Made by a program: the position numbers and the translations under genes. 64,000 nucleotides of DNA from Takakia lepidozioides (taxonomy: Eukaryota > Streptophyta > Takakiopsida > Takakiales > Takakiaceae): positions 37,305,053 to 37,369,052 of the forward strand of contig CM060732.1 in the NCBI GenBank assembly GCA_030704615.1. The letters run 5' to 3'. The notes below the pieces were generated by a model. The model was not told where the DNA came from and searched no databases. It saw nothing but the letters and a program-made list of their open reading frames with translations. Position 1 is the stretch's first letter, and each line of letters begins with the position of its first letter. Of the stretch, positions 47,543-58,499 are shown piece after piece.

Positions 47543-49060
47543 CACTATAGGAAAATGGGGGCCTTGCGACGCCTGGGCCACGCCGCGCGTCGGAAAACGA
47601 CCATTTAGGCCCGGGTCGGCGCCGAGTTTACGACGCCACAGCCGTCGCCCTGCAGTCGCATGGGCGTCGCAAAAATGCGACGTATGGGGTCGCGAGCCCC
47701 CGCCCCAACTCCCGTGACTGCCGAACTCGCTTTCGGGCCGTCCGCGCCGATGGCAGGGGCCTCCTGCGAGCGACGTCTCTCGCCGTCGCTGCCCCTCCAG
47801 CCGACGCATTGGTGGGGCGACGGCGCGACATCGCACCCCTTTTTTTCTAACCTTCCAGGATCCCCATCCTAAAACCCAGACCACGTGGCGTTAGCCGGGT
47901 GGTACGCCAGCGACTATTGGGCGTGGCAAAAACACGCATGAGCAGGAGTCGGACTCCGCCACGCCCGGAACGTGGGTTTGAGCGACGCTCTAGAGCGTCG
48001 GCACGTTATATTTAATCAAAAAAATAAAGACCTAGCCGCAAGCAGGGACGGACTCCGCGACGCCATTTTGCGTTCGCGGCTTGCGACCCCCGCCCAAAAA
48101 CCTCTCGTAGGGGTGTCTTCAATTTACGACGTCCGGCCTCGCGCTTGCGACCCCCTCCCAAAAAACCACGTCGCCAATTACAACGGCCTGCAGTCGCGAG
48201 GCCAGCTTGGTGGGGGGGGTTGGGGGTTTATTTTGGGGGGTGAATGGGGGTGGTTTTTGTTTTTTGCCTTGTTTTGTTTTTTGGGATGGGAGAACCTTAC
48301 AGCTTTCATTTCTCTAATTTAGCTGGTACACAATTGAGCAAGCATGAATCGAGGGTGCCTTTGAATAGTCAACAGATGCATAGAAGAAAGAAAGATTGTC
48401 AATGCCTGACGTGCAGGTGGCCTGAAGCCAACATCCTACAATTAAATCATGAGTTTGTGTGTAAGTTCGGCAAACGATATGTTGGTTAGTTTGAAGTGTC
48501 TTACTATGCATATAATCTAGAGGTCTTGAGTTCAAATTCGTCTAACAATATATTGATTGAGTTAAGAACTCAATATGTGTTGGCTACTTGCAAAAACATG
48601 CTGAAATGTTAGGTTTCATACTACGTGGCTAATGTGTGTCCCGCCATTTTTTGAACCATGTACAATCCCTTTTTTTTTTTTTTGCAACCATGTGAATCCC
48701 GCCATTTTTCAAAATTCAAAATTCAAAAAACCCTCAAATTGGACGCCCCAAACAGCGACCCCCAGTGCATTGCATTTTAAAAGCAACGTTTTTTTTTTTT
48801 TTTTTTATGGCCATTTTGCGACGTCCGGAGCGTCGCAGTCATTTTGCGACGCCCAGGGCGTCGCAATTGGGAATTTTCAAGGGGGTTGGATCTGCGACCC
48901 CCCTGACATCACATTAAGTCTTACATTATGCGACGGCCCCATTGCGACGCATCTTCGACGCCTGATTTGCGATTTCCGCGGGCCCGGAAAATCGCCATTA
49001 GTGACGCCAGGGGCGTCACTAGAGCGTCACTAACCCCCCCCCCCCCCAAATGGTGTAGTG
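47543..49060. mobile_element. Non-autonomous CACTA-like element with GCGACGCC subterminal repeats
   Basis: The left end is CACTATAGGAAAATGGGGG and the right end, read inward on the other strand, is CACTACACCATTTGGGG, so both start with CACTA. Next to each end is a GC-rich block full of GCGACGCC/GGCGTCGC words in both orientations (about 47570-48200 and 48820-49030). Between them lies an AT-rich core (48250-48800) with T-runs and no transposase. CACTA (En/Spm) elements are known for dense subterminal transposase-binding motifs. A 3-bp target duplication was not found (aca left, gtt right). Frames inside, such as 47435-47884, are shadows of the repeat. Confidence 0.6.
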
Positions 49061-49188
49061 GTTGTGAGGGCTCTTACTGTGAACCATTTTTGTGGTGTGT
49101 GGCTTTTAACCTTTTAAGAAAGAGAAATGAAATGGAACTTTATAACGTCTGCAGAAAGCTCAAAGAGCTTATAGGACAGAAGGAAAAA

Positions 49189-49206
49189 TAAGAGAGAGAG
49201 AGAGAG
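49189..49206 (+). repeat. (GA)n microsatellite
   Basis: A run of about nine GA units in the gap between the CACTA-like element and the RT-tail relic. Confidence 0.9.
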
Positions 49207-49391
49207 CAAAAAGCTTTCCAGATACAATTTAGGAAGCCCTTCACACAAGCATCAAACTGTTGTAAGCAACCCAAAAGATTAGACCCCAACATGGCTAGGG
49301 CTTTAGGCTCAACCTGACGATTTTTAGAGTTAGTGAACAAATTAAGATGCTGAGACATTGTTCTTGATTGAAGAGGGTCCTCCAGTAGTGG
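49207..49391 (-). pseudogene. RT-tail relic, left of the Ty3 element
   Basis: On the minus strand this matches the end of the loop fragment of element B: NLFTNSKNRQVEPKALAMLGS, then QQFDACVKGFL. The Ty3 element inserted into this relic, so it ends at the target duplication (49387-49391). No functional domain remains. Confidence 0.7.
49387..49391 (+). repeat. Target-site duplication AGTGG, left
   Basis: These five bases directly before the left LTR (which begins TGTCAAGCGG) are identical to 62091-62095 directly after the right LTR. Confidence 0.9.
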
Positions 49392-50262
49392 TGTCAAGCG
49401 GCTTTTACTCACCCATCCCTTCGCTATCCGAGGTGGGAACTCCAAGATAGAAGAGTTGGAAATCTCTAAGCACTCAGCCCCTCATAAATCAGTCATGACC
49501 TACAGCTAGTGTATCATGGGGGTGTTTCCTATTTGTACTCCTTCCTGCATTCATGTTAGCGAGTTACCTTACTGTCTCCAATTAAGTATCAGATTGCTTC
49601 AGAAATCTATCAGGTTCCATCCACTCATTCATTCATGTCAATTCCACAGCTTCACTCAGGTCTCTCTACACAGTGTGCGTATAAGTATGTATCAGATTGA
49701 TATCTATCAAGTATCAGGCTGAAGCCATGGTGTCTCTAATCTACTCTACATTACAATTCTACAGCTTGCATTCATCAAGTATCAACAGATCGTCTCTTCT
49801 CCTACTCCGGCTCTCCTCGTTCCACTCAGAGATGCGCTCTCCCCTTCATTTCCAAGCCGTGATGCCAGAAAGTCCCCCCAGAAAGTGATCCCCCAATGTC
49901 CCCGCTCTTGGCTTATCTACCTACAAGCTGTTTCTAACCGCTTTCCTAACTAACCGTCATCCCTGTAGTAACTTCCTTTTTTTTCAGATGTCGTTCCCCC
50001 CACAGTCGTTCCCTGCAATGATAACTGTCCCCAGCTGTGCCGAGCTGTGACTAGCTGTATCAGGCTATGGCGGGCTGTGACTGGCTTGTCGGGCTTTGTA
50101 GGGCTGTGCAAAGCTTGGGCGGCTAGGTCGTGCTGTGACTGGCTGTGTTTTTGGGTTGTTCGGCTGTGCGAGCTGTGGCCGCTGTGTCGGGCGTTTTGGC
50201 TGTTCGAATCTGTGACGGCAGTGATGACTGTGACTGCTGTGTCTGACTGTGTCGGCTGTTTC
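49392..50262 (-). repeat. 3' LTR of the Ty3 element (left), inner end missing
   Basis: This LTR is colinear with the right LTR from TGTCAAGCGGCTTTTACTC onward. Alignment to the right LTR stops at GTCGGCTGTTTC (about 50262). The right LTR continues for another 141 bp or so, so the start of U3 and the adjacent polypurine tract are absent here. The segment 49961-50135 is in opposite orientation relative to the right LTR. Confidence 0.85.
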
Positions 50263-53200
50263 TGCTTCTTTCTTTGCAATTGTGAAGACCCTGAACTCCT
50301 TGTCTATACAGGTGAGTGGTGTGCCAATGACTTGTGAATTGTGCAAGTATTTCCATGCCTCATGTCCCTTAAAGAAAATATCGTCAGGGCCAAATTTCTG
50401 TGTTGACAAATTGTTCCAGGGCCGCATGAAACCATGAACGAATTTGAGAATCCTTTGCATCATAACTTTTTGCTTCATATAAGTACATATGAGGTGGCAC
50501 TGAGGTAAGACCAATGATCCCCACGGATATTCTGCTGCTCAATGTGATAACGTGCCAGAAAACACCAGCATAGTATACCCCCCGCAGCCCATGACAATAC
50601 TTGCTACCTCCTTGTTCTTTGTATAAATGTACCCATGTACAACTTGGAAGGCAATTAATTCCTTCAACATGGTACTTGCTTCATGCCAGTACCTCGCAAA
50701 GTGATGATCCTCAATGGGTTGATTGTTCGGAAGAACCTTAGTTCTAGTTGCCACTGGCAGCCAAATGCGCATGATCTGGTAGTAATGTGCCAACGACTGT
50801 GGAGGACTAAATTCCTTCCAAGAAGCCAATCCAACACAATGGGAATTTGGTTGAAGGGCATAATCATAGTACTCTCGTGCAGCAGGTGTCTTAGGTGGGT
50901 TAAAAGCAACATCCCCCCATACCTCAGGCTGTGGCGGCTGTGGTGTGGCTGTAGTAACAACAGGGTCAGCGACTGGTACATAGTCACTTGTTTTGGTATT
51001 GGTAGCACTGGGCTCTTGTTACCACTGGCTCCTCGCACCCCCTGCGAAGAAGACTGAAAAGCTAAAGTTCTGGCTTGTAAATAAGAAGCCATCAGCTGCT
51101 CCTCAGGTACAAAGATTCTCTTGTCAATATTTGAAGTTAGGTCATCCACCTGAGTCTGTAGGCCGTCTACATCCTCCTGTAGCTCCGCATCCCCTATATA
51201 GACATTGTCTATAGTAGTTGTGGCAATGTTCTGCACCTGAGCTCATTCATCTCGCCCTGGGTGAGCTTCCGTGGTGCTTTGCCTTCCACCGGCCCTTGTG
51301 CTAACCAGACTTGCATAAGGTGGTTATCCACCAAGTTGCTTATGGCACCCCTGAGAGTCTGCTCCTCTGTGAGCCTGTACACATCTATCTGCTACTGTAA
51401 AGCTTCCATGCGCTTCGCATGAGGTTCAACCAAACTCGCATAGGCAGCAGCCAGATTATTGGCCTCCTTCCAAGCCTTGTTAGCCACAGAGAGTTCATTT
51501 CTATTTACCATGACCGTTTGTTGCAATTCCAGGATGTACCTCTCTTGGTCAGCTTCAACTTGCCTGTATTGCTTGAAAGTATTCTCGTTGCGACAAATTG
51601 TATTCTTCATATCAATAATGAGTTTCGCCTGCTCGACATTATCTGCCTGTGCCTTCATACATCTTCTAATGTAGTTTGCTCAAGCGTAGTTGCGAGTGTA
51701 GCACATTGTATGGGCCATCCTGTCATCATGCACTGTTCGCAACTCCGTATGTAGTGCATTCACTTCTTGCAACTTGCTCTCATGTTCAACACCTGCATTT
51801 GGTATAGCTGTTGCTTATGTGCTTCGTGCAACTGGTCCTGCGCGAGGCCTGCTTCAATCAAATGTTCCTTGGCCAACTGCAAAGCAGCTGTTGTATCCTC
51901 TAACTCTTGCTGTAACTTGAGAGTGACCTCCTCATCGACCTTGTTTGCATACTCAGTGGCAAGTCGAGCCTCAAACTCCTTCCTGAGTTCCTCCCTCAAA
52001 GCGGCCAATTGGGTAGATGGAACATGGGATTTCACATAAGTGCCCAACAAATTAAGTGTCCTGCTTATGGAACTCATAAGCATGGCATGCTAAGGGTCAT
52101 CATGGTGAGTTTGCTGCTGTTCTCCCTGATCCTCAACAGTGTGATGCCTCACGAACCATTCAGGCCCTTGCCCCCACCAAGATTTTCTTTCCTGAACCAC
52201 CCTCATCCGCCACAGGTGCTGCAGTTGCTTAATATTCTACCTGTGGTACCTCCGTCACAGGTGTGGGTATTACATGCACAGCAGGGTTTCCCCTAGACAC
52301 CGCTTGTACCTCTGGAATCACTGGTCCCTTACCAAGCCAGAGTTTGCATAGAGAAGGTCACCCTTCTCAATTTCGGCCACGACCTGCTCTATAGTGGGAA
52401 TTTCCAACCTTTCTCCTTCCTGCCAATTGATGGTGATGCCACAGCATATAGTAATTGTGGAGCCTCCAAAACAACATAGTGAATTGGTTGTGGTGGCTGT
52501 GGTATCGAAGTGACTTCCTCTTCTCCCTCTCTGAAGGCCCTGCTTCCAATAGTAACAGCTCTCTAGCTGTTGTTGTGCCCCTTCTTGCACAAGAGCTTGG
52601 GAAACATTATCATGCGGTTTCCGTTAAGCCAGTGGATCCGCCACTACAGTCTTTCCCCGCCTCTGTCTCTTAGACTGGGGTTGCACTACTGCCAATCCAC
52701 CCTCACTGTGTGAAAGCCTTGCTCTTCCATTGCAGTGTTTTCTCTGCCTCACACTCCATCTCCTTTCTTTCCTTCCCGAGCATCGAGTATACAAGATCAA
52801 GAATTATTTGAGCAATGATTGGACCCGACACAATGATCCGAGACTTTGCAGCAGTCTCTTGTAACCTCTTCATCTCGTCCACCAATCCGTTGTACATTAA
52901 CTAACTTAACTCCGCCCAAGCGGACATCCTCTCCCCTCAAAGCTTTCATGGATCTCCTCTGTGAAGGACCTGCTCAAATACTGTTGGTTATGTTTCATGG
53001 CAAACAGAACATTCAAGAGTTGGCCAACTTCTCTAAGCCCTGGGTACTCCGCCTTGGTAACAAGCAAACCCTTGAGTTTTAAAGAAACTCCCTTCTTGAA
53101 ACAACAATATTCCCTATCTGCAATCTTGCTCTGTGCTCATCCACCTCCACATGTCCTGATGGCAAATCAAACAATTGCTGCAGGTACTGGGGAGTAATTT

Positions 53201-53784
53201 CTATATCTACTCCCCTCACCTGAGTAACTCCTGTCCGAGTCTCAAGTTTTGAAAATTGTATCATGACATGAACTGCCGATGATGCAAGGACCAGTCCTTG
53301 CTAGCAATCCCTCCAATCGCAGCTCCTTCAGTAGCTGCACGGCCTGTGGTTAGCAATCGTTTGCTTCTGTAAGATTGTGGTGCTTTTCACCCTGATATCT
53401 TCCATTCCTCTCACTCTCTTCATTCTGGACAAACAGACAGGTTTTGGTTGCAAACACTGAGAAACGCCTGCAGGGCGCAAAGCATAAAAGTATGGTTGGC
53501 GCAGAATGAAATGTGTAAGTGTTTGTAAGCCTGTGGGGCTTGCAAGTAGCGATTTAGAGAAAATGTACTCTCCGTTCGTCTATCCTTGTGCCACTGCGTA
53601 AGTAGTAAGGCGAGCGTGTAGTCTTTATTTCTTTTCCGCGCATAGCTTCAAAGCTATAGCTTTGATTGTCTCTCCTGACGAGACGCCCGTTACTTGGAAC
53701 GACGCCGACTCTTGCGCTCAGATCCCTCCTCCAATTTCTTGATTTCGCTTCTTGGAAAATACCTCTGCAGTAATTCTGGCTCAT
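50262..53784 (-). pseudogene. Ty3 element 3' ORF: unknown domain plus coiled coils, broken
   Basis: Between pol and the 3' LTR, on the sense strand, runs a long protein in broken frames. 53784-53554 reads RSPYYLRSGTRID. 53264-53079 reads VTQVRGVDIEITPQYLQQLFDLPSG. A further frame reads AEYPGLREVGQLLNVLFAMK, followed by MYNGLVDEMKRLQETAAKSR (52897-52703). A coiled-coil zone follows (52083-51760 and 51658-51392, heptad-rich, Leu/Glu/Gln/Lys), and then 51236-50539 and 50514-50330 (GHEAWKYLHNSQ). The position matches the extra ORF of Athila/Tat elements. The ITPQYLQQLFDLPSG block resembles retroelement plant-mobile-domain-like proteins (weak). The function is unknown. Confidence 0.6.
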
Positions 53785-53823
53785 GATTGGCTGTTGGCTG
53801 TGTGATTGGTTTTGTAATTTAAT

Positions 53824-54450
53824 TCATTTCCATGGATTTTCCCCCCTTGACTGTCCACTAGGATAGCACATGTGACCTGGATTTCGTTTTTCGGTACTTG
53901 TAAAGGGTTCCGTTACCCGTTCCCTGTATGCATTAATGGCCCCATAATAAGTTAATGTGCCGGGTAGGTACTTTGACGGCCAATTTTGTCTTCTTTCTTG
54001 ATGACACTCGCTTTTGCAATCCATGTCCGGCTGTTTGTCTCGCCCTGGCGTCCACGTGTCCATTTCTAAACATGCCTCTGGCCACTTTTCCGTCGGCCAT
54101 TCTTCGGATGTTAACCCACGTCCACCTGTCACTGATCTTATGGACTGTGTAACCCTGGTAGGCTGTGTTGAGCTGTGACAGGTTGTGTCATACTGTGGTA
54201 CGCTGTGATAGGTTGTGTGGCACTGTGGTAAGCTGTGATACGTTGTGATACGTTGTGGTAGGTTGTGATAGGCTGTTTCACGCTGTGATGGGCTGTGATA
54301 GGCTGTGTCACGCTTGTACTGCCCGCCCTGGTCATATACGCTCGGCCTAGCGACAAGTGTTCCATACTCAAACGTTGGTATCACTAGGGCAGCCCGTGAC
54401 TGCTTCTGCGTTTCAACATGCAAATCATGCTGCAATGGTTTTTCATGGAT
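53824..54450 (-). CDS. Post-integrase extension carrying the minisatellite
   Basis: The 325-codon frame of the integrase C-terminus continues without stop past its normal end into low-complexity peptide units rich in Tyr, His, Ser, Thr and Gln (TAYHSPSQRE, TTYHSLPQCH) at about 54312-54148, then a basic tail to 53824. The repeat is the LTR-type CACAGC(C/T) minisatellite read as protein. This extension is not part of known integrases. Confidence 0.6.
   Translation of the reverse strand: MHEKPLQHDLHVETQKQSRAALVIPTFEYGTLVARPSVYDQGGQYKRDTAYHSPSQRETAYHNLPQRITTYHSLPQCHTTYHSVPQYDTTCHSSTQPTRVTQSIRSVTGGRGLTSEEWPTEKWPEACLEMDTWTPGRDKQPDMDCKSECHQERRQNWPSKYLPGTLTYYGAINAYRERVTEPFTSTEKRNPGHMCYPSGQSRGENPWK
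54148..54312. repeat. Internal CACAGCC-type minisatellite
   Basis: About fifteen GGCTGTGATA/GTTGTGATA-type units with a period near 10 bp. It is the same motif family as in both LTRs but lies inside the pol reading frame. Confidence 0.85.
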
Positions 54451-55590
54451 ACCACTGTACCCCTTCAACTTATTGGCATTGACTCTTCCCAGCATCTCTT
54501 TGTTAATGGTTTGTAACATGACGGTGTTGTTATCATACATCTTCTGTATGACATAAGGTCCTTTCCATGGTGATTTAAGCTTAGAAGCTTTAATCTTCCT
54601 TTTCTTCTGCAACCAGAGAACCAAATCTCCCGTCTGAAAAGTCTTTAACTTGTCTTCATCAAACTGTTCCTTCCTCTTCATCTGAATTCTGGTCATGTTA
54701 TCTGCTGCATCAGCACGTACTTCTTCCACATGGTATAATTCATGTTTCCTGACCTTAATTGAATCTTCCAATTCCATTCTCTTTCCCCATTCCGTTCTCA
54801 TGGGGGTAACAAGAATTCCACTGGAAGTAAAGCTTCCATACCATACACTAATTGGAATGGTGTATACTTAGTGGTGACTTTATATGAAGTCCTGTATGAC
54901 CACAAAGCTGTCAGCAGCTTTGTATCCCAATCTGTTCTGTTTGCATTGACTATCTTAGCCAAGATAGTACATAGTATTTTGTTGGTAGCCTCTGCCTGCC
55001 CATTACCTTGTGGGTAATACGTTGTACTCTTTCTATGCACAATCATGAACTCTTTAGTCAATAGATCAATGGTCTCATTAATGAAGTGACTTCCCTGATC
55101 ACTGATAAATTCCAAGGGACAGCCCAATCGTGTAAGTATGTTCTCATACATGAACCTTGTTGTGGACTTGGCTGTGTTTCCTCCTCAAAGCTTTAGCTTC
55201 CACCCACTTCGTAGTATAATCAGTGGCTGTAATTATGTAACTTGTTCTGTGTATTCTTGGCCGGTGGGTTAATTGGTCCAACAAAGTCTAGTCCCCATTT
55301 CTGAAATGGTTCAATAGGCATCGTAGGATGCAAAGCCATCTTCCTAGATCTCTGCAAAGGTCCTAGCCTCTGACATTCATCACAACTCTGACAATACTTG
55401 TGTACATCCTTGAACAAAGTAGGCCACCAGTAACCTGCAAGTAGTATCTTCCTACTGGTAGTCTCTTCTCCAAAAGTCCTCCAGCCACTCCTTTATGAAC
55501 TTCCTCCAAAACTTTATTTACTTCATGGTGGTACAAGCATCGTTTAAGTACTCCATCAGGTCCTAGCTTTACATTCTGCCCTCCTACCAT
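54450..55590 (-). pseudogene. Ty3 integrase, broken, no chromodomain
   Basis: The HHCC zinc domain reads LYHHEVNKVLEEVHKG and YCQSCDECQRLG. The catalytic core has WGLDFVGPI (first Asp), ISDQGSHFINE (second Asp) and YYPQGNGQAEATNKIL (Glu). The C-terminal domain (54801 down to about 54450) has ELEDSIKVRKHELYHVEEVRAD-like helices, then GDLVLWL and LKSPWKGPYVIQKMYDNNTVML. There is no chromodomain after it. Frame changes at about 55390, 55210 and 54800 break it. Integrase would insert the cDNA and make the 5-bp duplication seen here. Confidence 0.88.
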
Positions 55591-55689
55591 AGTATAAGGT
55601 AAAGCCTTGATAGCGATTCTCTTCCTCTGCTCCTTACCATAACTAGGTGGGCACTGACCATGAGTAAGGTAGTATCTGATTGGCCACTG

Positions 55690-56200
55690 CTAATCTAACC
55701 ATTCATTTGCACTTCCTTGCACCTCCATTACAAATAAACTCGCATCAGGTAATTGATCGTCTACTCCTGTGGCGGCCTCTCCTGTTGTTAGTCGTGACAA
55801 TGATCTGCCACAAGATGCAAAACGGCTAGGCTTGTAAACAACTTCGAACTCAAACTCGTGCAAGATTATTAACCACCTCGCTATCCTTCCACTTATCAAG
55901 GTTTGTTCACCAGATATATCAGAGCCTGGTGATCCACATAAAACATAAACTTTCTTCCAATAGGTAATGCCTGAATTTCTTGACTGCATAAATCATTGCC
56001 AGTGCTTCTCTTTCAGTTGTGCTATAGTTCCTTTCAGCACTGTTCATCAACCTGCTAGCATAGTACACATGTGAATCGATATTTCCTGTAACATTTTGGG
56101 CTAACACCGCTCCCAATGCTTCTCCTGAGGCATCACAGTGAACATGAAATACTACATGCCAGTGAGGATTAATCAGCACAGGTGTAGTTGTTACTGACAA
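55690..56200 (-). pseudogene. Ty3 RNase H, broken
   Basis: This part reads FHVHCDASGEALGAVLAQ (first catalytic Asp), YYASRLMNSAERNYSTTEREALAMIYAVKKFRHYLL (catalytic Glu), then after a frameshift SGRIARWLIILHEFEFEVVYK. It is the standard RNase H that follows Ty3 RT and degrades the RNA template. Two frames are needed, so it is non-functional. Confidence 0.85.
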
Positions 56201-56259
56201 TGTAAGTTCCTCAAAAGCCTATTGACATTCAGCTGTCCATGCAAACACTGCATCTTTCT

Positions 56260-57136
56260 TCAGAAGTTGCTCAATGGTGCTGCTATCTGTGCATACCTTT
56301 TGACAAATCTTCTGTAATACTGGTTTGTCCAAGGAATCTCCTTGGATCTTACATTTACTGGTGGTGGTGAGGCTTTAATGGCCTCTGTCTTCCTGGGATC
56401 CACAAGAAGTCCCCTCTTACACACAATGTGTCCTAGAAGCACCCCTGAGTTCACACAGAAAGTACACTTCTCTGGATTCAGGCCCAGACCTCTCATTCTG
56501 CATCTTGCCAAACATAACTCCAATTTATGCAAGTGCTCATTCTTAGAGCTGTACACACTGAAATCATCCAAGAACACCTGCATGAAATCATCCAGATACT
56601 CATGAAAAGATTCACTATCACTCTCTGAAAGGTTGCTGGTGCAATTACAAGTCCAAAAGCATGACTTTGTATGCATAAGCACCCCATTCTGTGATGAAAG
56701 CTGTCTTTCCTTGGTCTTCTTCTCTGCCACTTGCGCTTGATTATAACCACTGAAGCCATCCATGAATGAGTACATCTCATGGCCGGCCACAGTGTCCAAT
56801 ACTACTTTTGTGAATGACAAAGGGAATGGATCTTTCTTCGTGCAAGCATTCAACTTCTTATAGTTCACACAAACTCTCAGTTTACCATTCTTCTGGGAAC
56901 TATCACAATGGGTGACAACCAAGTGTATACTCTATTGGGTATATAAACTTAGCCTCAGCCAACTTCTTGATCTCTTCTCCAACCTTCTGTGCATAGTTGG
57001 GATTCATTCTGTACCTTGCCTGTTTGATTGGTACTGACCCTAGTTCCAATTCAATCTTATGCTGATAGATCTCAGGTGGTATCCCTTTTAGATCCTCGTA
57101 GCTCCAAGCAAATACATCTCTGTATTTGATGAACAA
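56260..57136 (-). pseudogene. Ty3 reverse transcriptase, broken
   Basis: The first piece (57136-56903) reads FAWSYEDLKGIPPEIYQHKIE, YRMNPNYAQKVGEEI and AEAKFIYPI. After a 1-frame shift, 56922-56260 reads LRVCVNYKKLNACTKKDPFP, MDGFSGYNQ and the catalytic VFLDDFSVYS (palm DD), then ARCRMRGLGLNPEKCTFC and LLGHIVCKRGLLVDP. These are Ty3-type RT blocks in order. A frameshift at about 56910 and a damaged segment between NGVL and SFHEYLDDF (about 56700-56600) inactivate it. Confidence 0.88.
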
Positions 57137-57149
57137 ACTCTTAGCTTCC

Positions 57150-58320
57150 TCAAAGAATTCTGCTCCAAATCAGCTCCTACCTTCACCATCCTCGGTTCCT
57201 CTTCAGTTCCCACATTCACTTCTCTCACCTGCTCATCAGCTGTGATTGTCCAACAGTCACCACTTCATCCTGTAAACTCACAGTGGCTGGTTCCTCTAGG
57301 ATTTCCATTTCTCCTTCTCTTTCTTCATAGAAATTGGTGGGTAACTGCTGGTTTCTTCTTCAATTGGTGTTGCTGTCACTAACCACACACACATACCTTT
57401 TAAACAACTTAGACCTTCCAGCTGCATCTCTGCACCCTGCTCCCACTCTGGGTGTGCAGCGAATAGAGTAGCTTCCTGCTCCTCATCCAGTCCTCCCCTC
57501 CAGTCATACTCCCTGACCCCTCGAGGTCTTCTCGTAGCAGGTAATCTACTAGATTTCTTAGTGGTAATTTGTATCTTGTGTATCCCATTATGCACATTTA
57601 ACTTAGAATTCCAGTCATGGAATACGCTGGCTTATTTCAGCCACGGGCGTCCCAATAATAAGGAGTAAGCCTCCATGACTTCATCCATTTTAAACACAGT
57701 TACTGTGATCATAAAGATCATCTTTTGAATCTGTATCTTAACTCCTCTTATCAGTCCCAATGGCTGTACATTCTTTGATCTGCCATTGTTACTGTAAAGG
57801 GTTGGTTTCATGTTACTTAGAGACCAAGCTTCTGCCTTAATTGGTCTGTCATGATATTCACTCCAGAGCCTCCATCTATCAGTACATCAGTTAGTTATGT
57901 GCTTCCAATTCTCAACTGGATTACTGGCATAGAATCATCAAAGTCCATGACTGTTTCTCACCCTTCCGGCTTCACATTATAACTGGTCACCTTGTGCTGT
58001 TCAGGTCTGTGTTTCCTGTCACATGGGCAATTTGATTGATTGCTTGATACAGCCTGTGTCTACTACATAAGGTGCCACATCCAATAGCTGTCCACTGGTA
58101 ATCTCTGCTTTGGTCTGGCAATTACTTCAGCCAAAGTCCCTTCATTACTCTGCATGTCTGCAGCTTCTTTCTTCCTTCCTTCATCCTCACTCACTTCTTC
58201 TTCTTCTTCTCCATCAGAATCTGAGGAATCTGCCATAGGAATATCAGTACTCTTCTGCATTTCCCTTATGGTATCTGCCACTGCCACTTCCTTGTGCAGT
58301 TCCTCTCTCATCTCCAGCCT
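57150..58320 (-). pseudogene. Ty3 protease region, broken
   Basis: At about 57895-57850 the minus strand reads VLIDGGSGVNIMTD, the retroelement aspartic protease active site (DGGS form common in plant Ty3). Upstream is a highly acidic segment (58323-58063, SDSDGEEEEEVSEDEG). Downstream a linker with many stops leads to RT. The protease would process Gag-Pol. Confidence 0.7.
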
Positions 58321-58499
58321 CACATCTCTTCAAGCACATCACTGCCATCTTCATTATCATCATCTCTTCCTCAACTAATGGAGATATTAGTTTGGCTTTG
58401 CTTCTTGTTACTATCATTGTACTTACTTCTGGTACAACCATGGCCTAACCATGTGAGCTTGCCACCACTGGGCCCTCATTCACATGAGCTCTCATCTCA

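Noticed and set aside
47435-48322. Arg/Ala/Gly-rich frames of 67-149 codons on both strands
   Set aside because: They arise from CG-rich GCGACGCC arrays, which lack stops in several frames.
53955-54556. Plus-strand frames antisense to integrase
   Set aside because: The minus strand carries the recognised integrase C-terminal motifs. The plus-strand frames have no domain.
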